The notes under the pieces are model-generated. The model was not told the origin of the DNA. It did no database searches and saw only the letters and a list, made by a program, of their open reading frames with translations. Source: an uncultured Eubacteriales bacterium (GTDB lineage Bacteria > Bacillota > Clostridia > Christensenellales > Borkfalkiaceae). Taken from it: DNA of 10,369 nt. The translations under genes were made by a program, and so were the position numbers. Shown piece after piece: positions 1 through 6,547 of the stretch. Each line of letters opens with the position of its first letter. The first letter of the stretch is position 1. Location of the stretch: positions 1 through 10,369 of the forward strand of contig UQZE01000070.1 of NCBI GenBank assembly GCA_900545325.1. Reading direction: 5' to 3'.

Positions 1-17
1 CGACGCTCTTCCGATCT
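1..17. other. Illumina sequencing adapter remnant (not genomic)
   Basis: The first 17 bases, CGACGCTCTTCCGATCT, match the 3' end of the Illumina TruSeq/universal adapter. Genuine sequence appears to begin at position 18: from there the minus-strand frame still reads as glycerol kinase (VLTTVAYRI, compare the family's LLTTIA). Beyond it the adapter would add a false RSEER tail. This is untrimmed read-end sequence carried into the assembly, and the contig ends here artificially. Confidence 0.95.
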
Positions 18-884
18 GATACGATACGCCACCGTAGTGAGCACGAGTTCGTTTTCGGGCGGCGTATATTCGCCGATATTATAGAGCATGAACATGCCCG
101 TACCGTAGGTAATCTTGACCGATCCTTCGCCGAAGCAGCACTGTCCGAAGAGTGCCGCCTGCTGATCTCCCGCGATGCCGCATATCGGGATTATTGCGTT
201 TTCGTATTCAAATTCTCCCGCGCGCGCCGTGCTGTCCACCACCTTCGGAAGGATGCTTACGGGGATTCCGAAAAGCTCTAAAAGCTCCTCGTCCCACCGC
301 TGCGCATGGATATTGAAGAGCATGGTGCGGGAGGCGTTGCTCGCGTCCGTTACGAACGACCGGCCGCCCGTCAGTTTGTATATCAGATAAGAATCCACCG
401 TGCCCGCGCATAGATTATTTTCGGCCAGCAGCTTTTTCGCCTGCGGCACGTTTTCGAGCAGCCACTTTATCTTGGTAGCGGAAAAATAAGCGTCCGGAAT
501 AAGCCCCGTTTTTTTATAGATCGTTTCGGAATGTTCGGCCTTAATCTTTTCACAGTATTCCGCCGTGCGGCGGCATTGCCAGACAATGGCGTTATAAATC
601 GGCCGTCCCGTTTTCTTGTTCCACATGACCACGGTTTCCCGCTGGTTGGTCACGCCGATCCCTGCGATCTCGTTGGTATCCGCAACGCTCTCGATCGTCT
701 CCGCGAGTGCGGAAAGCGTTTCCGCGTAGATCTCTGCGGCGTTTTCTTCCACATATCCCGATTCGGGATAAAACTGTTCGAGCGGGCGCGAGGCGATGCG
801 CTCGATCTTTTTCTTTTTCAGATCGTAAAGCACCGCGCGGGTGCTGGTCGTGCCCTCGTCGAGCGCAATGATGTAACGTTTCAT
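18..884 (-). CDS. glpK: Glycerol kinase, N-terminal 289 residues (cut by contig end)
   Basis: FGGY-family sugar kinase that phosphorylates glycerol to sn-glycerol 3-phosphate with ATP in the cytoplasm. The visible part aligns with the first 60% of GlpK (about 500 residues). It shows the N-terminal phosphate loop ALDEGTTSTR (residues 7-16; usually ALDQGTTSSR), NQRET (80-84), IVWQCRRT (100-107), DAYFSATK (131-138), NASRTMLFNI (183-192), GIAGDQQAALFGQ (236-248) and TYGTG (259-263). Glycerol ligands known from the E. coli enzyme are all present: R82, E83, W102, Y133, D240 and Q241. ATG 884 is the start the family expects. It has no Shine-Dalgarno sequence, but a promoter lies so close that the mRNA should be leaderless. 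Several family tryptophans are tyrosines (DSYLIYK for DTWLIWK), a mild divergence. The C-terminal ATPase half is missing because of the adapter junction, not because of mutation. Confidence 0.93.
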
Positions 885-890
885 GCATCT

Positions 891-919
891 ATTATACAAC
901 GAAATTTTCTCTTTTTCAA
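891..919 (-). promoter_or_regulatory. glpK promoter, leaderless type
   Basis: On the minus strand, TTGAAA (914-919) and a perfect TATAAT (891-896) are separated by exactly 17 bases. Only six bases lie between the -10 box and the glpK ATG, so a start seven bases downstream of the -10 falls on the A of the ATG. The promoter sits directly behind the pflA terminator, which supports glpK being its own transcription unit. Confidence 0.8.
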
Positions 920-928
920 GTCAAAACG

Positions 929-946
929 AAAAAAAGCCGTTTCGGC
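929..946 (-). terminator. Intrinsic terminator after pflA
   Basis: Five bases past the pflA stop the minus strand reads GCCG-AAA-CGGC followed by seven T (929-935). The 4-bp stem is short. A competing 7-bp pairing exists between GCCGTTT near the end of pflA and AAACGGC immediately before the T run, which could also terminate. It closes the pflBA transcript just before the glpK -35 box. Confidence 0.65.
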
Positions 947-950
947 AGTT

Positions 951-1652
951 TTATTCTGCGAAAACGGCATTCATTCTATCTATCGTAATCGAATCTGTTT
1001 CTTCTAGGTTTTTCAAAGGAAAATCGATATTCATTCTATCGTACTTTTCGAGGCATATTTTTCTGAAAGGCAGAAACTCCGTTTTATCAATAAACTCCGA
1101 AAACGGGGCGAGAAGAGCCTTCAGGGCGCGCACGTTTTCGTCTCCGTCGGTCAATCCCTTCACCGCCACCTGCCGTATCCACACCCTCTTTTTTTTCGAC
1201 GCGGCTAGGCGCAGAAAGGACATCGTTTTTTCGAGCGAACCTCCCGTATATCTTTTATAGTCCTCCTCCGTGACGAACTTGACGTCGAGGATTATCAGAT
1301 CGGTTTGATCAAGCAGGCGCGCGGTGTGTTCGTCCGCGTGATTGCCGCTCGTATCGAGAGCGACGTGCAACCCTTCGGCCTTGAGCGCCGCAGCGGTTTC
1401 CGCGAAAAACGCGCCCTGCAAGAGAGGTTCGCCTCCGCTGAACGTAACCCCGCCGTCCTTGATAAAGGGCTTGAACCGAAGGATCTTTTTCACGAGTTCG
1501 GCCGACTCTACCTCTTCCCCCTTCATCTGCCATGTTTCGGGATTATGGCAGTAGACGCAGCGCAGCGGGCAGCCCGCGGCAAACACCACCGTGCGCACGC
1601 CCGGCCCGTCTACGGTGCCGAGCGACTGCACGGAAGAAATGATGCCCTTCAT
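951..1652 (-). CDS. pflA: Pyruvate formate-lyase activating enzyme (radical SAM)
   Basis: Radical S-adenosylmethionine enzyme of 233 residues that abstracts a hydrogen from the conserved glycine of PflB, producing the glycyl radical the lyase needs. It works in the anaerobic cytoplasm. The [4Fe-4S] ligands form the family CxxxCxxC motif in GCPLRCVYC (C28, C32, C35), followed by HNPETW. SGGEP (72-76) is the SAM-contacting GGE motif. The N-terminus (SVQSLGTVDGPGVRTVVF) is typical of PflA, and length is normal. The frame stays open 26 codons further upstream, but that part lies inside pflB and has no homology, so I chose ATG 1652. This ATG is one base after the pflB stop (TGATATG) with only a weak GGCGG before it, implying translational coupling and shared control by the pflB riboswitch. 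Confidence 0.95.
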   Translation of the reverse strand: MKGIISSVQSLGTVDGPGVRTVVFAAGCPLRCVYCHNPETWQMKGEEVESAELVKKILRFKPFIKDGGVTFSGGEPLLQGAFFAETAAALKAEGLHVALDTSGNHADEHTARLLDQTDLIILDVKFVTEEDYKRYTGGSLEKTMSFLRLAASKKKRVWIRQVAVKGLTDGDENVRALKALLAPFSEFIDKTEFLPFRKICLEKYDRMNIDFPLKNLEETDSITIDRMNAVFAE

Positions 1653-1653
1653 A

Positions 1654-3879
1654 TCAGACCGCCGTGTGGAAAGTGCGGGATATGACTTCCCGCTGCTGTT
1701 CCTTCGTGAGCTTGTGGAAGTTGACCGCATAACCGGAAACGCGGATCGTCAGGTTGGGGTATTTTTCGGGATCCTCCATCGCCTCGACGAGTTTTTCTCG
1801 GTTTAAAACATTGACGTTTAAATGGTGGGCGTCCTGCGCGAAATACCCGTCCAATATAGCGACCAAATTATTGATCTTTTCTCTTTCAGTCTTACCCAAC
1901 GCTTCGGGCACGATGGAAAAGGTGTTGGATATGCCGTCCTTGCCGTAATCGTAGGAAAGTTTCGCCACGGAATTGAGGGACGCGAGCGCCCCGTTGACCT
2001 CGCGGTTGTGCATGGGATTCGCCCCCGGCGCGAACGGTTCGCCCGCCTTTCTGCCGTCGGGCGTCGCCCCCGTCTTTTTACCGTAAACCACGTTGGAAGT
2101 GATGGTCAGCGCGGAAAGCGTATGTTTTGCGCCGCGGTACGCGGGCGTTTTGCACAGCTCTTCGTACACCTTTTTGAACACCTCCTGCGCGATGGAATCC
2201 ACGCGGTCGTCATCGTTGCCGAATTTCGGAAAATCGCCCGTCGTTTCGAAATCGACGATAATTCCCTGCTCGTTTTTGATCGGTTTCACCTTCGCGTACT
2301 TTATGGCGGAAAGCGAGTCCGCTATGACGGAAAGCCCCGCGATGCCGAACGCCATCAGCCGTTCCACATCGGTATCGTGCAACGCCATCTGCAATTTCTC
2401 ATAGGCGTATTTATCGTGCATGAAGTGAATGACGTTCATGGTATTGACGTATGTTTTCGCCAGCCATGCGAGGTAAAAATCGAATCTCTCCATCACCTTG
2501 CCGTACTCGAGCACCTCGCCCTCGTAGACGGGCATTTTCGGCCCGACCTGCATGAAATAACGTTCGTCGACGCCGCCGTTCAGCGCCATGAGCAAGGTTT
2601 TGGGCAGGTTGCACCGCGCACCGAAAAACTGCATCTGCTTGCCCACTTTCATGCGGCTGACGCAGCAGGCGATGGCATAATCGTCGCCCCCCTCGCGGCG
2701 CATGAGATCGTCGTTTTCATATTGTATGGAATCCGTTTCGGCGGAAACGCGCGCGGCGTATCTTTTGAAATTTTCGGGCAGAGCCTGCGACCAAAGCACC
2801 GTGAGGTTGGGCTCGGGCGCGCTGCCGAGATTATAAAGCGTATGCAGAAAGCGGAAGGAATTTTTGGTTACGAGCGTCTTTCCGTTCTCGCCCATGCCGC
2901 CCACGCTTTCGGTAATCCACATCGGATCTCCGGCAAAAAGCTCGTTATATTCCGGCGTTCTCAAATGCCGCATTGTGCGCAGTTTGATGACGAAGTGATC
3001 GACGATTTCCTGCACGCCGCTTTCGCTTAAAACGCCGTTTTTCAAATCGCGTTCGGCGTAAATATCGAGGAAAGTGCTCACTCTGCCGAGCGACATAGCC
3101 GCGCCGTTCTGCTCCTTATTTGCCGCGAGATAGGCAAAATATACCCATTGCGCGGCCTCCGCGAAGTTTTCCGCGGGGCGCGAAACGTCGCGGCCGTACA
3201 TGGCCGCCATCGCCTTTAATTTTTCCAGAAATTCTATCTGTTCGTAAAGCTCCTCCGAAAGCTTGATCGTTTCGGCGGTCATCAGCCCCTGAATGACGGC
3301 GGCTTTGTCCTTTTTCTTTTCCTCGATCAGCCTGTCCACGCCGTAGAGCGCAACCCGACGGTAATCGCCGATAATGCGGCCGCGGCCGTACGCGTCGGGC
3401 AGCCCCGTGATGATGCCCACGTGGCGGACTTTGCGCATATCCTCGCCGTAAACGCGGAACACGCCGTCGTTATGCGTGGTCCTGTAACGGAATTCCTCTT
3501 CGACCTTATCCGAAAGCTCGTAGCCGTACGCCTTGCACGCGGCGCGAGCCATGCGGATACCGCCGAACGGATTGACGCCGCGCACCAGCGGCGCGCCCGT
3601 CTGCAGCCCCACGATAAGTTCGAGATCCTTGTCTATATACGCCGCGGGATAGTTCAGAAGCGAAGACACCGTTTCTGTATCCACCCCCAGAACGCCGCCC
3701 TTCGCGCGCTCTTCTTTCAGAAGTTCGTTCAGTTCGCCGTTCAGTTTTACCGTACGCTCCGTAGGACCGCACAAAAACGCTTCGTCGCCGCAATACGGCG
3801 TATAATTGCGCTGGATAAAATCTCTAACGTCTATTTTTTCCTGCCAGAGGCCGCTTTTAAAACCTTTCCAAGCTTCCAT
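1654..3879 (-). CDS. pflB: Formate C-acetyltransferase (pyruvate formate-lyase)
   Basis: Glycyl-radical enzyme of 741 residues converting pyruvate and CoA to acetyl-CoA and formate, the central step of anaerobic pyruvate breakdown and a one-carbon source. It aligns over its full length with E. coli PflB. The catalytic cysteine pair lies in YAIACCVS (C405, C406), and the radical-bearing glycine is G716 in RVSGYAV near the C-terminus. Other diagnostic blocks are VRDFIQRNYTPY (18-29), GLPDAYGRGRIIGDYRR (159-175), TKNSFRFL (338-345) and TPDGRKAGEPFAPGANPMH (606-624). The start at ATG 3879 is fixed by family homology (MEAWKGFKSGLWQ) and by a strong AAGGAGAG ribosome-binding site. An in-frame ATG at 4008 would add 43 residues encoded by the riboswitch and terminator. 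I reject it as the main start. pflA follows one base downstream. Confidence 0.97.
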   Translation of the reverse strand: MEAWKGFKSGLWQEKIDVRDFIQRNYTPYCGDEAFLCGPTERTVKLNGELNELLKEERAKGGVLGVDTETVSSLLNYPAAYIDKDLELIVGLQTGAPLVRGVNPFGGIRMARAACKAYGYELSDKVEEEFRYRTTHNDGVFRVYGEDMRKVRHVGIITGLPDAYGRGRIIGDYRRVALYGVDRLIEEKKKDKAAVIQGLMTAETIKLSEELYEQIEFLEKLKAMAAMYGRDVSRPAENFAEAAQWVYFAYLAANKEQNGAAMSLGRVSTFLDIYAERDLKNGVLSESGVQEIVDHFVIKLRTMRHLRTPEYNELFAGDPMWITESVGGMGENGKTLVTKNSFRFLHTLYNLGSAPEPNLTVLWSQALPENFKRYAARVSAETDSIQYENDDLMRREGGDDYAIACCVSRMKVGKQMQFFGARCNLPKTLLMALNGGVDERYFMQVGPKMPVYEGEVLEYGKVMERFDFYLAWLAKTYVNTMNVIHFMHDKYAYEKLQMALHDTDVERLMAFGIAGLSVIADSLSAIKYAKVKPIKNEQGIIVDFETTGDFPKFGNDDDRVDSIAQEVFKKVYEELCKTPAYRGAKHTLSALTITSNVVYGKKTGATPDGRKAGEPFAPGANPMHNREVNGALASLNSVAKLSYDYGKDGISNTFSIVPEALGKTEREKINNLVAILDGYFAQDAHHLNVNVLNREKLVEAMEDPEKYPNLTIRVSGYAVNFHKLTKEQQREVISRTFHTAV

Positions 3880-3883
3880 TTTT

Positions 3884-3891
3884 CTCTCCTT
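3884..3891 (-). promoter_or_regulatory. pflB ribosome-binding site
   Basis: The minus strand reads AAGGAGAG, ending four bases before ATG 3879, a near-perfect Shine-Dalgarno sequence. It decides the pflB start in favour of 3879 over the longer open frame. It lies only a few bases beyond the T-rich end of the leader terminator, so it is made only when the terminator is bypassed. Confidence 0.88.
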
Positions 3892-3894
3892 TGC

Positions 3895-3934
3895 AAAACA
3901 AAAGGGCAGTTTTGATCTTCGATCAAAACTGCCC
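3895..3934 (-). terminator. Riboswitch-controlled intrinsic terminator (pflB attenuator)
   Basis: On the minus strand a perfect 14-bp stem, GGGCAGTTTTGATC (3921-3934) with GATCAAAACTGCCC (3904-3917), closes on a GAA loop and is followed by TTTTGTTTTG. It sits in the 5' leader, 15 bases upstream of the start codon. Its 5' arm begins with the GGGCA that is also the 3' end of the riboswitch core, so aptamer folding and terminator formation compete for the same bases. This is the known arrangement for transcription-controlling ZTP riboswitches: ligand binding should favour read-through. Confidence 0.92.
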
Positions 3935-4003
3935 AGACGGTCGGCTTTACGTCCTTTCGCTCCCTCGCGGTGAACCGCTTTTCCGTCAGTTACGGAAGGA
4001 CTT
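3930..4003 (-). promoter_or_regulatory. ZTP riboswitch (pfl RNA motif)
   Basis: The leader matches the ZTP/ZMP aptamer consensus. P1 is formed by GTCCTTCCG (3993-4001) and CGAAAGGAC (3951-3959), with one C/A mismatch. The internal segment TAACTGACGGAAAA corresponds to the consensus TGACTGGCGAA. P2 is the hairpin GCGG-TTCA-CCGC (3967-3978), followed by GAGGGAG (consensus GGGGAG). After a short linker comes the hallmark CCGACCGTCTGGGCA (3930-3944), which makes P3 and the ligand pocket. The family senses ZMP and ZTP, purine intermediates that build up when 10-formyl-THF is scarce. Placement before pflB is the association that gave the motif its name: extra formate can recharge 10-formyl-THF. ON-switch behaviour is inferred from the overlapping terminator. 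Confidence 0.95.
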
Positions 4004-4011
4004 TTCATTTA

Positions 4012-4029
4012 CGGTTTTATTGTAAACCG
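4012..4029 (-). repeat. Inverted repeat over the pflB -10 box and start site
   Basis: CGGTTT and AAACCG arms (4024-4029 and 4012-4017) flank six bases and straddle the -10 hexamer and the predicted +1. The position is typical of a repressor operator, but I recognise no specific regulator's site, and six-base arms can arise by chance. Confidence 0.35.
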
Positions 4030-4047
4030 AAAGCGTTTATTTGTCAA
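4019..4047 (-). promoter_or_regulatory. pflB promoter
   Basis: A perfect TTGACA (4042-4047), a 17-base spacer and TACAAT (4019-4024) on the minus strand form a strong housekeeping-sigma promoter. Transcription should begin near 4012, about ten bases before the aptamer, so the whole riboswitch is in the leader. Strong constitutive initiation with regulated termination fits attenuation control. Confidence 0.9.
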
Positions 4048-4138
4048 CCGTTTTCGCCAACTTTATTATTTAATTATCCGTCGGGCCGTCCCGAAGTCAG
4101 CGTACGCAGAAAGCGAGCCCGAAATCGCGGAAAAATCA

Positions 4139-5719
4139 TTACAAACCTTTCGTCAGCTGCAGATATTCGTCGTAATTGACAAGCTTATCGAAAGTCTTGG
4201 AGCCGTTGATCTCGATGATCCTGTTCGCCACGGTGTTCATCAGCTCCCTGTCGTGCGAAGTGAACAGCATGCAGCCCTTGAAGTTGCTCATGCCGTTGTT
4301 GAGCGCCGTGATCGCCTCGAGGTCGAGGTGGTTGGTAGGTTCGTCGAAAATGAGGAAGTTGCCGCCCTCCAGCATGGTCTTCGCCAGCATGCAGCGAACC
4401 TTTTCGCCGCCGGACAGCACCTTAACGCTCTTTTGCGTTTCTTCGCCCGAAAAGAGCATTCTGCCCAGCCAGCCGCGGACGAATTCTTCGTAATGATCGT
4501 ACGAATACTGCGACAGCCAGTCTACAAGGTTTTCGTCGTGCCCTTCGAAGTATTCGGAATTGTTTTCGGGCATGTAGCCGACCTTGATCGTGCCGCCCCA
4601 TTTATACGTGCCGCCGTCCGGCTCTTCCTTGCCCGTGAGAACGTCGAAAAGCATGGTGAGCGCACGGCTGTTGTCGCTGACGAAACCGATCTTTTCGCCC
4701 TTTTTCACAATGAAGGAAAGGTTTTCGAAATAGCCTTTCTTCGTGAGGTCTTCCACGAAAAGGATATCGTTGCCGATCTCGCGTTCGTATTTGAAATCGA
4801 TATAGGGATATTTTCTCAAGCTCGGCTGAATATCGTTGAGCGTGATCTTTTCAAGTTCCTTTTTGCGCGAGGTCGCCTGCCGCGATTTGGAGGCGTTGGC
4901 CGCGAAACGGGCGATAAAGTCCTGCAATTCCTTGGCGCGCTGTTCCAGTTTTTTGTTCTGTTCCTTCATCTGCCGCGCGATAAGCTGCGAGGTATTGTAC
5001 CAGAAGTCGTAGTTGCCGAAGAAAATGTTGATCTTGCCGAAGTCCACGTCGCAGATATGCGTGCAGACTTTATTTAAAAAGTAGCGGTTGTGCGAAACGA
5101 TAATGACGGTATTTTCAAAATTCAGCAGGTAATCTTCCAGCCAGTTGACGGTTTTTATATCGAGGTTGTTGGTCGGTTCGTCCAGCAAAAGGACGTCGGG
5201 GTTGCCGAAAAGCGCCTGCGCGAGAAGTATTTTAACTTTCTTTTTCGCGTCGAGCGCGCCCATTTCCGCATAGAAATCCTCCTGCGGGATATCGAGGTCG
5301 TTCAGGAGCTTTTCCGCCTCGCTTTCGGCCTCCCAGCCGCCGAGTTCGGCAAATTCCGTTTCGAGTTCGGAAGCTTTCACGCCGTCCTCGTCGGTAAAGT
5401 CGGCTTTCGCGTAGAGCGCGTCCTTTTCGTCCATGATATCCACCAGCCGCTTATGTCCGAGCATGACGGTGCGCAGCACCGTTTCGTGGTCGAACGCGTT
5501 CTGGTTCTGCATGAGCACGGACATTCTCTCGTTCTTGCCGAGCAGAACTTCACCCTTGTTGGGTTCGAGTTCGCCCGAAAGAACGCGCAGGAAAGTAGAT
5601 TTTCCCGCGCCGTTCGCGCCGATCACGCCGTAGCAGTTGCCGTTCGTGAATTTGATGTTTACGTCTTCAAAAAGCTTTCTGCTGCCGAATTGCAGCGATA
5701 CGCCCACTACCTGTAACAT
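4139..5719 (-). CDS. ykpA: ABC-F family ATPase, YkpA-like
   Basis: Soluble ABC-F protein of 526 residues with two nucleotide-binding domains and no membrane segments. ABC-F proteins act at the ribosomal E-site on translation or antibiotic protection; this subfamily's exact role is unclear. Domain 1 has an intact Walker A GANGAGKST (34-42), Walker B VLLLDEPTNNLD (176-187) and switch His (H210, in SHNRYFL where SHDRHFL is usual). Its signature is degenerate: LDAKKK (156-161). The linker at about 245-291, rich in charged residues and containing ANASKSRQATSRKK, is the P-site-tRNA-interacting segment. Domain 2 has lost Walker A (GFVSDNSRALT, 345-355) but keeps LSGGE (435-439), LIFDEPTNHLD (456-466) and H489. 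Close resemblance to B. subtilis YkpA through DEDG, ELGGWEAESEAE and FSGEE blocks supports the name. Start ATG 5719 has CGGAGAG upstream. No clear terminator follows, so read-through into the pflB leader is possible. Confidence 0.92.
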   Translation of the reverse strand: MLQVVGVSLQFGSRKLFEDVNIKFTNGNCYGVIGANGAGKSTFLRVLSGELEPNKGEVLLGKNERMSVLMQNQNAFDHETVLRTVMLGHKRLVDIMDEKDALYAKADFTDEDGVKASELETEFAELGGWEAESEAEKLLNDLDIPQEDFYAEMGALDAKKKVKILLAQALFGNPDVLLLDEPTNNLDIKTVNWLEDYLLNFENTVIIVSHNRYFLNKVCTHICDVDFGKINIFFGNYDFWYNTSQLIARQMKEQNKKLEQRAKELQDFIARFAANASKSRQATSRKKELEKITLNDIQPSLRKYPYIDFKYEREIGNDILFVEDLTKKGYFENLSFIVKKGEKIGFVSDNSRALTMLFDVLTGKEEPDGGTYKWGGTIKVGYMPENNSEYFEGHDENLVDWLSQYSYDHYEEFVRGWLGRMLFSGEETQKSVKVLSGGEKVRCMLAKTMLEGGNFLIFDEPTNHLDLEAITALNNGMSNFKGCMLFTSHDRELMNTVANRIIEINGSKTFDKLVNYDEYLQLTKGL

Positions 5720-5749
5720 ATTACTCTCCGTTAAAATATCAGCCTTTCT

Positions 5750-5778
5750 ATTCTACTATGAAACGGGCGTTTTGACAA
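5750..5778 (-). promoter_or_regulatory. ABC-F gene promoter
   Basis: On the minus strand TTGTCA (5773-5778), a 17-base spacer and TAGAAT (5750-5755) lie immediately after the stop codon of the membrane-protein gene. The predicted start is near 5743, leaving a leader of about 24 bases that contains the CGGAGAG ribosome-binding site (5724-5730). The ABC-F gene can therefore be transcribed independently of the upstream pair. Confidence 0.72.
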
Positions 5779-5782
5779 CCGT

Positions 5783-6547
5783 TTAAGCCTCTGTTTGCGA
5801 TTTTTCCGCCTCGGAAGCCTGTTTTTTTGCAAGTTTTTTGTATTTTATCGATTTTGCCGCCGCAAGATAACCGCAGAGCAGCAAAAGCAGTCCGCCCGCG
5901 GCGAGCGGGGAAAACGAAAACGCGCGCGTAACGAAATACCCCGCCGCCACGCCGCCCGCAAAGCAGACGATATTAGCGGCGAGTTTGAAACCGACAAACA
6001 GTTTTTCCACGTCTTTTTCGGCACAGCCGCGGTAAAAATACTGCGTGGCCGTGCGCAGATTGCCCGTGCAGAACGAAGTGGCGAATGGCACGTTTTCCAT
6101 CTTGCGGAACGTGGAATACTGCACCGAAGCGACGAAGGAAACGGTGGCGTTCGCCAGCATGTCCCAGTCGTTGCCGAACGGAATGAACGCCACCCCGACG
6201 AGCACCGCGGCCTCTATGCATAAAAGCGCGGCGTAGTTGGCGAGTTTCGCGCCCTTTTTGATCTGTCGGGAAAGGATAAATTCGCTTATGATCACGCCGA
6301 CGACGAAAAAGGCGATCGGCACCACGTATTTGAGCGCGGAAAAGAAATTCCCCTGGCACAGATTGAGGGCGAACAGGATAATATTTCCCGTCTGCGCGTT
6401 GGCAAAAACGCCGCCGCGGGCGACAAAGGTATATGCGTCCAGAAACCCGCCGATCAGGCTCAAAAACAGCCCGACTTCGAAGCGTTCGAACACGGGCGTT
6501 TTAAAATATCTTTCTTCTCTCGCTTTTTTTCTCTCTTCTTTCATCAT
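5783..6547 (-). CDS. DUF1275 (YoaK family) integral membrane protein
   Basis: Membrane protein of 254 residues in the DUF1275/YoaK family (Pfam PF06912), whose biochemical function is not established. The diagnostic GGFLDAYTFVARGGVFANAQTGN is visible at residues 33-55. There are about six hydrophobic segments, roughly at 25-41, 50-65, 73-92, 103-123, 186-207 and 213-231. A second TGN in FATSFCTGNLRT (155-166) echoes the first (FANAQTGNIIL), suggesting an internal duplication. Both tails are charged and hydrophilic: KEERKKAREER at the start, and a Lys/Glu-rich end after residue 233. ATG 6547 overlaps the previous gene's stop as ATGATGA; ATG 6544 directly behind it is equally possible. The overlap implies co-translation with the glycosylase, although no functional link is known. 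Confidence 0.9.
   Translation of the reverse strand: MMKEERKKAREERYFKTPVFERFEVGLFLSLIGGFLDAYTFVARGGVFANAQTGNIILFALNLCQGNFFSALKYVVPIAFFVVGVIISEFILSRQIKKGAKLANYAALLCIEAAVLVGVAFIPFGNDWDMLANATVSFVASVQYSTFRKMENVPFATSFCTGNLRTATQYFYRGCAEKDVEKLFVGFKLAANIVCFAGGVAAGYFVTRAFSFSPLAAGGLLLLLCGYLAAAKSIKYKKLAKKQASEAEKSQTEA

Noticed and set aside
968..1042. Repeated ATTCATTCTATC motif near the 3' end of pflA
   Set aside because: Two copies only, explained by the repeated peptide DRMN in the coding sequence.
1653..1730. 26-codon upstream extension of pflA
   Set aside because: It lies inside the 3' end of pflB, has a low-complexity Ser/Arg sequence, and PflA homology begins at ATG 1652.
1822..3030. 402-codon open frame on the plus strand opposite pflB
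   Set aside because: It lies entirely antisense to the fully conserved pflB, has a His/Arg/Val-rich composition typical of a shadow frame, and shows no recognisable domain or ribosome-binding site.
4081..4094. TCGGG-ACGG-CCCGA hairpin downstream of the ABC-F gene as a terminator
   Set aside because: The stem is only five base pairs and no T run follows on either strand.
4253..5716. Two long plus-strand frames (274 and 208 codons) opposite the ABC-F gene
   Set aside because: Both are mirror frames of a conserved coding sequence, with no family resemblance and no promoter.
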